Source: an uncultured Clostridia bacterium
Lineage (GTDB): Bacteria; Bacillota; Clostridia; Christensenellales; UBA1242
Assembly (NCBI GenBank): GCA_947623795.1
Contig: CANQHS010000047.1
Span: 1 to 6,238 of the forward strand
DNA length: 6,238 nt
Direction: 5' to 3'
This document shows, piece by piece, positions 1 through 5,362 of this stretch. The notes beneath the pieces are model-generated. The model made no database searches, was not told where the DNA came from, and was given only the letters and a program-made list of their open reading frames with translations. Every line of letters begins with the position of its first letter. The first letter of the stretch is position 1. A program made the position numbers and the translations under genes.

Positions 1-1660
1 CGTTGATACTCTCAAGTCCGCCTTTATACATGCCCTTGCTGCGGAGTTGGCGATTGAAAGTTATGGCGAAGCGGTGAGCCTCATCCCGTGCAAGTTGGAC
101 TAAGCGAAGCGAATATCTGCCTTTTTTTAGCATATAAGGGATTGAGTTGTGAGGTTTAAAAACTTCCTCTTCCCTTTTTGCTAAACTGATGAGGTCGTTT
201 TTATAGCCAAACTTTTCCATAACTTCAACTGCGATGCCGAGTTGACCCTTGCCGCCATCGATGACGATCAAATCTGGCATGCTGGAGAAAGAAACATCTT
301 CACTATTCAGTTTTTCCATGCGTCTTGTAAGGACTTCGCGCATGGATGCGAAATCATCGATGAACTCGACCGTTTCAATTTTAAATTTGCGATACATGCT
401 TGGGGCTTTTTCGCCATTTAATAGCACGACCATGCTTGCAACTGTGTATGTGCCATAGGTGTGCGAGATGTCGTAGCACTCAATTCTTTTAGGCTCGCGG
501 GATAGGTCGAGATCTTTTTGGAGTTGTTTCATTGCGCCTATGCTGGCGTTAATGTGTTTCACATTCTTTTCGAGATTTTTCTCGATATGGATTCGGGCAT
601 TTTTTTCTGCCATTTCGAGCAATTTAAATTTAACGCTATCGATTTTAGGTTTGGTCACGGTGATTTTCTTGCCCGCTTTTTCGCGCAAGAAGAGTTCAAT
701 TTCGTCCGTATTGATGTCTTTTATTATAATTTCATCCACAATTAGCGGGTGGCTTGAATAATATTGCATGATAAATTGGGTGTAGGCTTCGGCTTCGTCC
801 AAAAAAGTTAGAATGTCAAACGTTTCCACGCCTTGAAGTTTTCCACCGCGAATGTTTAGCACACACATGGCGGAAAACTCGCCGCTTGTGATGAGGTTGA
901 ACACATCATAATCCACCAAACTATTAAGGCTGGTGATTACATTAGCTTTTAGTTTGTCGAGCATATTCAATCTATCTCTTAGTTTTAATGCAACTTCATA
1001 ATTTTGATTGTCCGATGCGAGGCTCATTTTTTGTTTTAATATTTGCTCAACATCTTTTGTGTCGCCTTTTAAAAAGCGGATGGCGTCGTTCACAATTTTC
1101 ATATAATCGTCCTTACTGATAAGTTTTGCGCAAGGTGCGGAACACATGTGCATTTCATGAAACAAGCATGGTTTTATTGGGCGTTTGTTTACTGCTAGCG
1201 GAAGGCGGCATTTCCTTAGCGGGAAAGCATAGTCCATAATTGTTAGCACATCGCGTGCGGTCACGCCCGCCATGTATGGGCCAAAATATTTATCATTTTT
1301 ATTGAGTTTTCTGGATATTTCAAAAAGAGGATAATCCTCCTTTAAATTTACTTTGATATAGGCATAAGTTTTGCTATCCTTAAGCAAAATGTTATAGTAT
1401 GGCTGATATTTTTTAATTAGGTTATTTTCGAGCGCTAAGGCCTCGACCTCGTCGTTCACAACATAAAAATCGAAATCGGCAACGTTGGACACCATATTTT
1501 TGACTTTGATGTGCTCTTGCTCGCGCAAAAAATATTGGCTGACGCGGCGTTTTAGGTTTTTTGCCTTGCCAACATAGATTACATTTTCGTCCTTATCTTT
1601 CATAATATAAACGCCCGGGTCGGTTGTTAGGCGTTTAACTTTGTCCAACACTATGTCCAT
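1..1660 (-). CDS. uvrC: UvrABC excinuclease subunit C (3' end outside window)
   Basis: UvrC makes both incisions flanking a DNA lesion after UvrA/UvrB recognition in nucleotide excision repair, in the cytoplasm. I translated the minus strand by hand from the ATG at 1660-1658: 553 codons are open to the left edge. Seen: an N-terminal GIY-YIG nuclease domain (GVY at residues 16-18, YVGKAKNLKRR at 29-39); four cysteines at 151, 165, 173 and 177 in the PCL...C-x-x-PC pattern that binds an Fe-S cluster in E. coli UvrC; a UVR (UvrB-binding) motif around 210-237; and the C-terminal RNase H-like nuclease with its D-D-H triad at D397 (YDISH), D468 (IDGGKG) and H529 (DEAHRFA). Family length is roughly 560-610, so only the C-terminal tail, including the expected helix-hairpin-helix region, is missing. 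It is transcribed divergently from the SBP-like gene. There is no Shine-Dalgarno; see the promoter entry. Identification is firm. Confidence 0.98.
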   Translation of the reverse strand, partial: MDIVLDKVKRLTTDPGVYIMKDKDENVIYVGKAKNLKRRVSQYFLREQEHIKVKNMVSNVADFDFYVVNDEVEALALENNLIKKYQPYYNILLKDSKTYAYIKVNLKEDYPLFEISRKLNKNDKYFGPYMAGVTARDVLTIMDYAFPLRKCRLPLAVNKRPIKPCLFHEMHMCSAPCAKLISKDDYMKIVNDAIRFLKGDTKDVEQILKQKMSLASDNQNYEVALKLRDRLNMLDKLKANVITSLNSLVDYDVFNLITSGEFSAMCVLNIRGGKLQGVETFDILTFLDEAEAYTQFIMQYYSSHPLIVDEIIIKDINTDEIELFLREKAGKKITVTKPKIDSVKFKLLEMAEKNARIHIEKNLEKNVKHINASIGAMKQLQKDLDLSREPKRIECYDISHTYGTYTVASMVVLLNGEKAPSMYRKFKIETVEFIDDFASMREVLTRRMEKLNSEDVSFSSMPDLIVIDGGKGQLGIAVEVMEKFGYKNDLISLAKREEEVFKPHNSIPYMLKKGRYSLRLVQLARDEAHRFAITFNRQLRSKGMYKGGLESIN

Positions 1661-1666
1661 AATTTT

Positions 1667-1695
1667 ATTATAACATAAATTTTTGGATTTTTAAA
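1667..1695 (-). promoter_or_regulatory. uvrC promoter, extended -10, probably leaderless
   Basis: Read on the minus strand, a perfect extended -10 (TGTTATAAT, 1675-1667) follows a -35-like TTTAAA (1695-1690) with 17 bp between the hexamers. Only 6 bases separate TATAAT from the uvrC ATG, so transcription starting the usual ~7 bases downstream would begin at or next to the A of the start codon. No ribosome binding site lies before the ATG. The -10 is strong; the -35 matches the sigma-A consensus at 4 of 6 positions. The leaderless message is inference. Confidence 0.7.
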
Positions 1696-1755
1696 TGTTT
1701 TTATTATTAAATTCAAAATTTTTGAGTGCAAATTTTTTAAAATGTTGGGAAATTA

Positions 1756-1784
1756 TTGGAATTTAAATTTTAATACTATTTATT
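1756..1784 (+). promoter_or_regulatory. Weak candidate promoter for the SBP-like gene and murB
   Basis: TTGGAA (1756-1761) and TTTATT (1779-1784) are separated by 17 bp, each matching consensus at 4 of 6 positions. It would give a leader of roughly 15 bases. In such A/T-rich DNA matches of this quality are common; another -10-like TACTAT (1774-1779) lacks a good -35. This is the best placement I found, not a confident call. Confidence 0.25.
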
Positions 1785-1806
1785 TTGGATTTTTCATACA
1801 TTAAGT

Positions 1807-2718
1807 ATGGAGTTTTTAAAGAAAAATTGGTTTAAAATCTTTTCCGCGTTGATACTCGTTTTTTTGTGTGTTTATGTGCCGATTGTGGCAATAAAAAGTG
1901 CGCTTGACTATGAGATTTATAAAGAGCCAGAAATTAAAACAAAAATTTACACAATTTGGCATATTGAAACTTTTGAAGGCGGGAGCAAAGCAAGAATTGA
2001 CTATATTAAGTCGATTGCGCGTGAAATTGAAAAGCAAAATGCGGGCGTGCTTTTTATGATTAAAGCAATAGAGCCTGAGATTTTGGCGGACGAAATCAAC
2101 TCATCCGTTCCCGACATGATTTCTTTTGGCTTTGGAGTTGGGAAAATAGTTTTAAGCAATTTGCTTCCGTTCGAAAGGAGTTTTGACATTCGGGATGAGT
2201 TGGTTGCAAGCGGGAGTTTTAACAACAAGTTTTATGCAATCCCTTATATCGTGAGTGGATATGCTCTAATTACGCATGGCGTGCTTACAAACAACTTTCA
2301 TTGCGGGCAAGAGGGCTACACCAATCCAGAAAATATTTTCAAAAATTTAAATCTCTCCCCAGCCGAAATTGAAAGCGGATATGAGGCATATAAAGATTTC
2401 GTTTATGACAAAACAACCACCCTGCTTGGCACGGGGCGAGATGTGTTCCGCGTGAACAATCTAAACTCGATTGGACGCACTAATGCGAGCATAACTCCGA
2501 TTGATAGTTACACAGATTTAATTCAATATTTTGGCATAACAAAAACGGACGAAATTATTGAAAAATTTGTTGACTATTTAATGGACGATTCTAGGCAACG
2601 CGACCTAACAAACTACTCACTTTTTACGAGCAAAAATTTCAAGATTTATGGCGAGGGATTATACTCAGAAATGGAAGATGCTCTTCTCTCTTGCGAGGTG
2701 AAAAATGTATTTGACTAG
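1807..2718 (+). CDS. Membrane-anchored solute-binding-protein-like protein
   Basis: A 303-residue protein of uncertain role. Seen: a short basic N-terminus (KKNWFK) and one hydrophobic segment at about residues 10-29, then a hydrophilic extracytoplasmic-looking domain. The only cysteine in the hydrophobic segment (C21, preceded by VFL) does not fit a lipobox, so this looks like an uncleaved signal anchor, not a lipoprotein. Resemblance to family 1 extracellular solute-binding proteins of ABC transporters rests on three patterns: IYTIWHIETFEGG plus an amphipathic helix (47-78), KFYAIPYIVSGYALI (141-155), and FVDYLMDDSRQRDLTNY followed by a short tail (254-270). It is shorter than the usual 400-450 residues, and no permease or ATPase gene is adjacent. 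The start is chosen because it keeps the membrane segment; there is no Shine-Dalgarno before it. Its last 14 bases overlap murB, which suggests translational coupling. The family call is pattern-based inference; ligand and function are unknown. Confidence 0.7.
   Translation: MEFLKKNWFKIFSALILVFLCVYVPIVAIKSALDYEIYKEPEIKTKIYTIWHIETFEGGSKARIDYIKSIAREIEKQNAGVLFMIKAIEPEILADEINSSVPDMISFGFGVGKIVLSNLLPFERSFDIRDELVASGSFNNKFYAIPYIVSGYALITHGVLTNNFHCGQEGYTNPENIFKNLNLSPAEIESGYEAYKDFVYDKTTTLLGTGRDVFRVNNLNSIGRTNASITPIDSYTDLIQYFGITKTDEIIEKFVDYLMDDSRQRDLTNYSLFTSKNFKIYGEGLYSEMEDALLSCEVKNVFD
2695..2701 (+). promoter_or_regulatory. murB ribosome binding site inside the SBP-like gene
   Basis: GAGGTGA matches seven consecutive positions of the anti-Shine-Dalgarno complement, with the GAGG core 6 bases before the murB ATG. 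It lies in the coding sequence of the preceding gene and fixes the murB start at 2705, despite the 14-base overlap. Confidence 0.8.
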
Positions 2719-3583
2719 AGGTGTCGATTTCGAGTATTTTAAAGATGCCGACCTAAAAAATTATTGCACTTTTAAACTTGGCGGAAAGGCAAAACATTTG
2801 ATTGAAGTCAAAAACACAAAGGCACTTATTGAAGTGTGCTATAAATGCAAACTACACAATATAAAGTACAAAGTGATTGGTATGGGAGCGAATCTCTTGT
2901 TTGACGATTTAGGCTATGATGGGGTTGTTATTGTCAACAAAAGCAATCAAATTTTGTTTAGAAAAAATTGTGTTTATCCTTCGTCTGGAGTGAATGTTAC
3001 TAACCTAATTTCGAAGTGTATTGCGCGCAACTTATCTGGGATTGAAAGCCTTGCTGGAATCCCCGCCACTGTGGGCGGCGCGATAGTCAACAGCCTTGGC
3101 GCTTTCAACACAAATTTTTGTGATTTTATTGACTATGTAATCTGCCTTGATTTAGAAAATTTTAAGATTGTCAAACTGACAAATGAAGAGTGTAAATTTG
3201 GATACCGCACAAGCATCTTTAAAGATGGAAATTTTGTCATTTTAAAAGCAAAATTGAAATTTAATTATTTGGAAAACAACAAGATTAGAGAGAACTTTTT
3301 ATTCTCACTAAACAAAAAAATAACAACTCAGCCTCTCGACTACCCCAGCGCTGGGAGTGTGTTTAAGCGGACGGATGTTATTCCCGCAAAGCTCATTGAC
3401 GAGTTGGGATTAAAAGGCTTGCGAGTTAATGGAGCGGTTGTTAGCACTAAGCATGCGGGATTCATTATAAATGAAAACAACGCCTCTTCGAGCGATGTTT
3501 TGAAACTTATTGAAATCATAAGAGAAAAAATTAAATCCGCCTATGGTGTTGAACTTCCGCTTGAGATAGAAATCGTAAGATAA
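2705..3583 (+). CDS. murB: UDP-N-acetylenolpyruvoylglucosamine reductase (MurB, type II)
   Basis: MurB reduces UDP-GlcNAc-enolpyruvate to UDP-MurNAc with NADPH and FAD, the second committed step of peptidoglycan precursor synthesis in the cytoplasm. The 292-residue length fits the Gram-positive type II family. Seen: substrate/FAD motifs TFKLGGKAKH (22-31), GMGANLLFDD (59-68) and SGIESLAGIPATVGGAIVNS (111-130); YR at 167-168; the PSAGSVFK motif (214-221), whose S218 corresponds to the catalytic proton-donor serine; LIDELGLKGLRVNGAVVS followed by KHAGFIIN (230-256); and a C-terminal LPLE with E287 matching the conserved catalytic glutamate. The protein ends at residue 292, right after this motif, with Arg where a Gly is common. 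The start is supported by a strong ribosome binding site overlapping the upstream gene, so the two are likely co-translated. It ends at the first base of a perfect palindrome. Identification is firm. Confidence 0.97.
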   Translation: MYLTRGVDFEYFKDADLKNYCTFKLGGKAKHLIEVKNTKALIEVCYKCKLHNIKYKVIGMGANLLFDDLGYDGVVIVNKSNQILFRKNCVYPSSGVNVTNLISKCIARNLSGIESLAGIPATVGGAIVNSLGAFNTNFCDFIDYVICLDLENFKIVKLTNEECKFGYRTSIFKDGNFVILKAKLKFNYLENNKIRENFLFSLNKKITTQPLDYPSAGSVFKRTDVIPAKLIDELGLKGLRVNGAVVSTKHAGFIINENNASSSDVLKLIEIIREKIKSAYGVELPLEIEIVR

Positions 3584-3598
3584 CACTATATAGTGTTA
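3581..3598. repeat. Perfect 18-bp palindrome at the murB stop codon
   Basis: TAACACTATATAGTGTTA is identical to its own reverse complement; its first three bases are the murB stop codon. As RNA it could form a 7-bp stem with an AUAU loop, but no T run follows directly, so it is not a standard intrinsic terminator. As DNA it has the form of a homodimer operator. It lies about 50 bp upstream of the -35 of the PHP-gene promoter. Function is not known. Confidence 0.6.
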
Positions 3599-3625
3599 AT
3601 ACCGCGCAAACATACAATAAATATT

Positions 3626-3660
3626 AAATAAAAACTTCGTGTTTTGTTTGTTTTTTTTGT
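3626..3660 (+). terminator. Weak A/T hairpin with T run, possible murB terminator
   Basis: AAAAC (3631-3635) pairs with GTTTT (3641-3645) across a TTCGT loop; the pairing can extend past a bulge by A-T pairs at 3626-3628 with 3647-3649. A run of eight T (3651-3658) follows closely. With almost only A/T pairs the stem is weak, and the same bases overlap the likely -35 of the next promoter. Termination here, if any, is probably inefficient. Confidence 0.3.
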
Positions 3661-3675
3661 TTTTTATGATATAAT
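3648..3675 (+). promoter_or_regulatory. Promoter of the PHP-whiA-dnaE operon
   Basis: A perfect extended -10, TGATATAAT (3667-3675), follows TTGTTT (3648-3653; 3 of 6 matches to the -35 consensus) with a 16-bp spacer filled by T-rich DNA. Transcription would start near 3682, giving a leader of about 40 bases before the PHP start codon. The consensus extended -10 makes a weak -35 tolerable. Confidence 0.7.
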
Positions 3676-3711
3676 CAAATAGTTAAAATTTAATTTTTAC
3701 GATTGTTCATA

Positions 3712-3717
3712 AAGGAG
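3712..3717 (+). promoter_or_regulatory. Ribosome binding site of the PHP gene
   Basis: AAGGAG sits 4 bases before the ATG at 3722. It supports this start over later ATG codons and contrasts with the missing sites before uvrC and the SBP-like gene. Confidence 0.8.
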
Positions 3718-3721
3718 AATT

Positions 3722-4498
3722 ATGGCTTTAATTGCGGATTATCACACACATACAAAATATTCCCGCCACCACCACGGCAAAGGCACGATTGAAGAAAATG
3801 TGCGTGTTGCCTATGAAAAGGGGCTTAGGCAAATAGCAATAACCGACCATGGCTTTAATCAAAAGCTATATGGAGTTAGGCGAAAAGATATCCCTCAAGT
3901 TAAAAAGGACATTGAAGATGCGGTTGAGCGCTACCCCATCGATGTTTTGCTGGGCGTGGAAGCCAATATTGTTTCCAGCTATGGCGATGTGGATATTGTT
4001 GAGGACGACTATAAGGATTTGGATATCGTCTTGATGGGATTCCATCGCTTTGTTAGGTCAACAAGCAGGCGTGAACAATTTAGATTTATTATAAAAAACA
4101 TTTTGTGCGAAATTTTCCACCACACGAGCAAAAAACAGATTGAGAAAAACACAAATGCCTATATCAACGCAATGCGGAAATATGATATCGACATCTTGAC
4201 GCATCTTAACCATGCTTGCAAGGTGGATGTTGAAAAGGTGGCGCGTGTTGCCAAGGAAACAAACACATTGATTGAATTGAACGGCAAGCGTCTTGGCATG
4301 ACAGATAAAGAAATTTTGACTTGCTACAACTTGGGGTGTAAATTCGTTATTGATAGCGACGCCCACCGCCCATCGCGCGTTGGCGATTGCCATTTGGGGC
4401 TTGAAGCCGCCCTTAGGCTAAGATTGCCGGATAGTTGCATCGTGAACTACAACGATTTGCCAACTCTTAAAAAGGAAAAGCGAAAGAAAAGGAGTTAA
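3722..4498 (+). CDS. PHP-domain metal-dependent phosphoesterase-like protein
   Basis: A 258-residue protein made of one PHP domain (polymerase and histidinol phosphatase superfamily), a metal-dependent phosphoester hydrolase fold. Metal-binding motifs seen in order: DYHTH (H8, H10), ITDHG (D42, H43), GVEAN (E80), GFHRF (H108), LTHLNH (H161, H164) and DSDAH (D213, H215). The full set suggests an active enzyme. Length and architecture are similar to stand-alone PHP phosphatases such as E. coli YcdX (about 245 residues), but the substrate cannot be read from sequence. A histidine cluster (H16-H18) follows motif I, and the C-terminus is a basic tail (KKEKRKKRS). It is the first gene of the operon, 3 bases before whiA. 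In many Firmicutes a PHP gene of this type lies between murB and rapZ-yvcK-whiA, so it appears to be the orthologous cluster member. It could also be annotated as histidinol-phosphatase-like; the context gives no histidine biosynthesis link. Confidence 0.9.
   Translation: MALIADYHTHTKYSRHHHGKGTIEENVRVAYEKGLRQIAITDHGFNQKLYGVRRKDIPQVKKDIEDAVERYPIDVLLGVEANIVSSYGDVDIVEDDYKDLDIVLMGFHRFVRSTSRREQFRFIIKNILCEIFHHTSKKQIEKNTNAYINAMRKYDIDILTHLNHACKVDVEKVARVAKETNTLIELNGKRLGMTDKEILTCYNLGCKFVIDSDAHRPSRVGDCHLGLEAALRLRLPDSCIVNYNDLPTLKKEKRKKRS
4489..4494 (+). promoter_or_regulatory. Ribosome binding site of whiA inside the PHP gene
   Basis: AAGGAG lies in the last codons of the PHP gene, 7 bases before the whiA ATG at 4502. 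It fixes the whiA start and makes coupled translation likely. Confidence 0.8.
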
Positions 4499-4501
4499 TT
4501 T

Positions 4502-5362
4502 ATGCTTGAATGCAAACAACAAATTCTTAAATCTATACCTTACAACAATTGTTGCATTCATTCTTTTTTAAATGTCATTATTTCGTCCGGGAAAATTGAA
4601 AACGGGCATCTTCTTATTTCTGCTCCCGACTTCGTGCTTGAAAAAGTCGCATATTTTATAAACAAGTTATATCCAAATGTTCAAGTTAACATTTGGGATA
4701 ATTTTTTAAGTTTTGATAACGCCTTTGAGTTGGAAGTGGATTTTTCAAAATTCGATTTGTCACTTTACGATAACGATTGTGACAGGCAAACAATTTTAAA
4801 GACTCTATTTTTGTTGTATGGCAGTTTTTATTATAATAGCGACAACAATAAAAATTCAACAGGATATAGGCTCGAATTTGTTTTTAAAGACGCGGAAAAA
4901 TGCAAAGTTGCTTCTGCCCTTCTTAATGAAAATGAATTGCATTTAACGAACATCGAGCGACAAAACAATTTCGTTTTATACACAAAAAACAGTAACACAA
5001 TTTGCGACCTTCTTGTGCTTTTAGGTGCAACAAGTTCTGCCCTAGAACTACAAAACAATCTCGCTATGCGTGAAGTTAGGAACTCGGTTAATCGACAAAA
5101 CAATTGTTTTGGTTATAATCTTGACAAAACTCTTAATTCAAGTGATAAACAACTTGAAGCAATCAATTTTTTGTATCAAAATGATTTGCTCGATAGCTTA
5201 GATGAAAATTTAAAGGAAATTGCAATGCTTAGATTTGCGAATCCCGATGTTTCACTTAACGATTTAAAAATTTTATTGAACAAGCCAATAAGCCGAGCGG
5301 GCATCAAATATAGGCTTGATAAAATCATGGAAATTTATAGGCAATATAAGGAGAAAGACTAA
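4502..5362 (+). CDS. whiA: WhiA, DNA-binding cell division/chromosome regulator
   Basis: WhiA is a conserved Gram-positive DNA-binding protein: a sporulation regulator in Streptomyces and a factor in division and chromosome segregation in Bacillus. Seen in 286 residues: a divergent N-terminal part and LAGLIDADG-like domain (about 1-160), where the usual RGAFLAGGS motif appears as KTLFLLYGS (100-108), followed by YRLEFVF (122-128); the highly diagnostic linker LYTKNSNTICDLLVLLGA (159-176), MREVRNSVNR (189-198), NNC (200-202) and DKT (208-210); and a C-terminal helix-turn-helix region (about 218-278) with LDSLDENLKEIAMLR, NPDVSLNDL and PISRAGIKYRL. It is somewhat shorter than the usual roughly 310 residues. 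It sits 3 bases after the PHP gene and its stop codon shares one base with the dnaE start. rapZ and yvcK, usual upstream neighbours, are absent. The C-terminal half makes the call secure; the N-terminal half alone would not. Confidence 0.93.
   Translation: MLECKQQILKSIPYNNCCIHSFLNVIISSGKIENGHLLISAPDFVLEKVAYFINKLYPNVQVNIWDNFLSFDNAFELEVDFSKFDLSLYDNDCDRQTILKTLFLLYGSFYYNSDNNKNSTGYRLEFVFKDAEKCKVASALLNENELHLTNIERQNNFVLYTKNSNTICDLLVLLGATSSALELQNNLAMREVRNSVNRQNNCFGYNLDKTLNSSDKQLEAINFLYQNDLLDSLDENLKEIAMLRFANPDVSLNDLKILLNKPISRAGIKYRLDKIMEIYRQYKEKD
5348..5353 (+). promoter_or_regulatory. Ribosome binding site of dnaE inside whiA
   Basis: AAGGAG lies in the last codons of whiA, 8 bases before the ATG at 5362. 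The whiA stop and dnaE start overlap as TAATG, a typical arrangement for translational coupling by reinitiation. Confidence 0.8.

Larger units (their letters stand above)
1661..1806. other. Divergent AT-rich intergenic region
   Basis: This 146-base spacer between divergent uvrC and the SBP-like gene is extremely A/T-rich. It holds the uvrC promoter. A short imperfect inverted repeat (TCAAAA-T-TTTTGA, 1713-1725) lies about 18 bp upstream of the uvrC -35; it is so A/T-rich that it may be chance. No ORF, RNA gene or terminator is evident. Confidence 0.6.
3584..3721. other. Intergenic region murB - PHP gene
   Basis: A 138-base spacer. From left to right it holds the right part of the palindrome, an unassigned A-rich stretch (about 3599-3630), the weak A/T hairpin with its T run, the extended -10 promoter, a leader of about 40 bases with no strong secondary structure visible by eye, and the ribosome binding site. 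No small ORF with a ribosome binding site was seen. Confidence 0.6.

Noticed and set aside
249..761. Three plus-strand ORFs of 69-75 residues
   Set aside because: They lie antisense to the conserved C-terminal nuclease and middle region of uvrC and have no family resemblance.
1713..1725. Possible SOS (LexA) box upstream of uvrC
   Set aside because: TCAAAA-T-TTTTGA does not match the Gram-positive LexA consensus (GAAC...GTTC type); no better match was found in the spacer.
1760..1769. AATTTAAATT palindrome in the divergent spacer
   Set aside because: Short and pure A/T in extremely A/T-rich DNA, so expected by chance.
1807..1900. Lipoprotein signal in the SBP-like protein
   Set aside because: The only cysteine in the hydrophobic segment is preceded by Leu, with no small residue at -1, so it does not fit a lipobox.
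3599..3721. Riboswitch or structured leader before the PHP gene
   Set aside because: The predicted leader is only about 40 bases and A/T-rich, with no conserved aptamer-like pairing visible.
4058..4393. 111-residue minus-strand ORF opposite the PHP gene
   Set aside because: The opposite strand encodes conserved PHP motifs over the same bases; the antisense product shows no recognisable motif.
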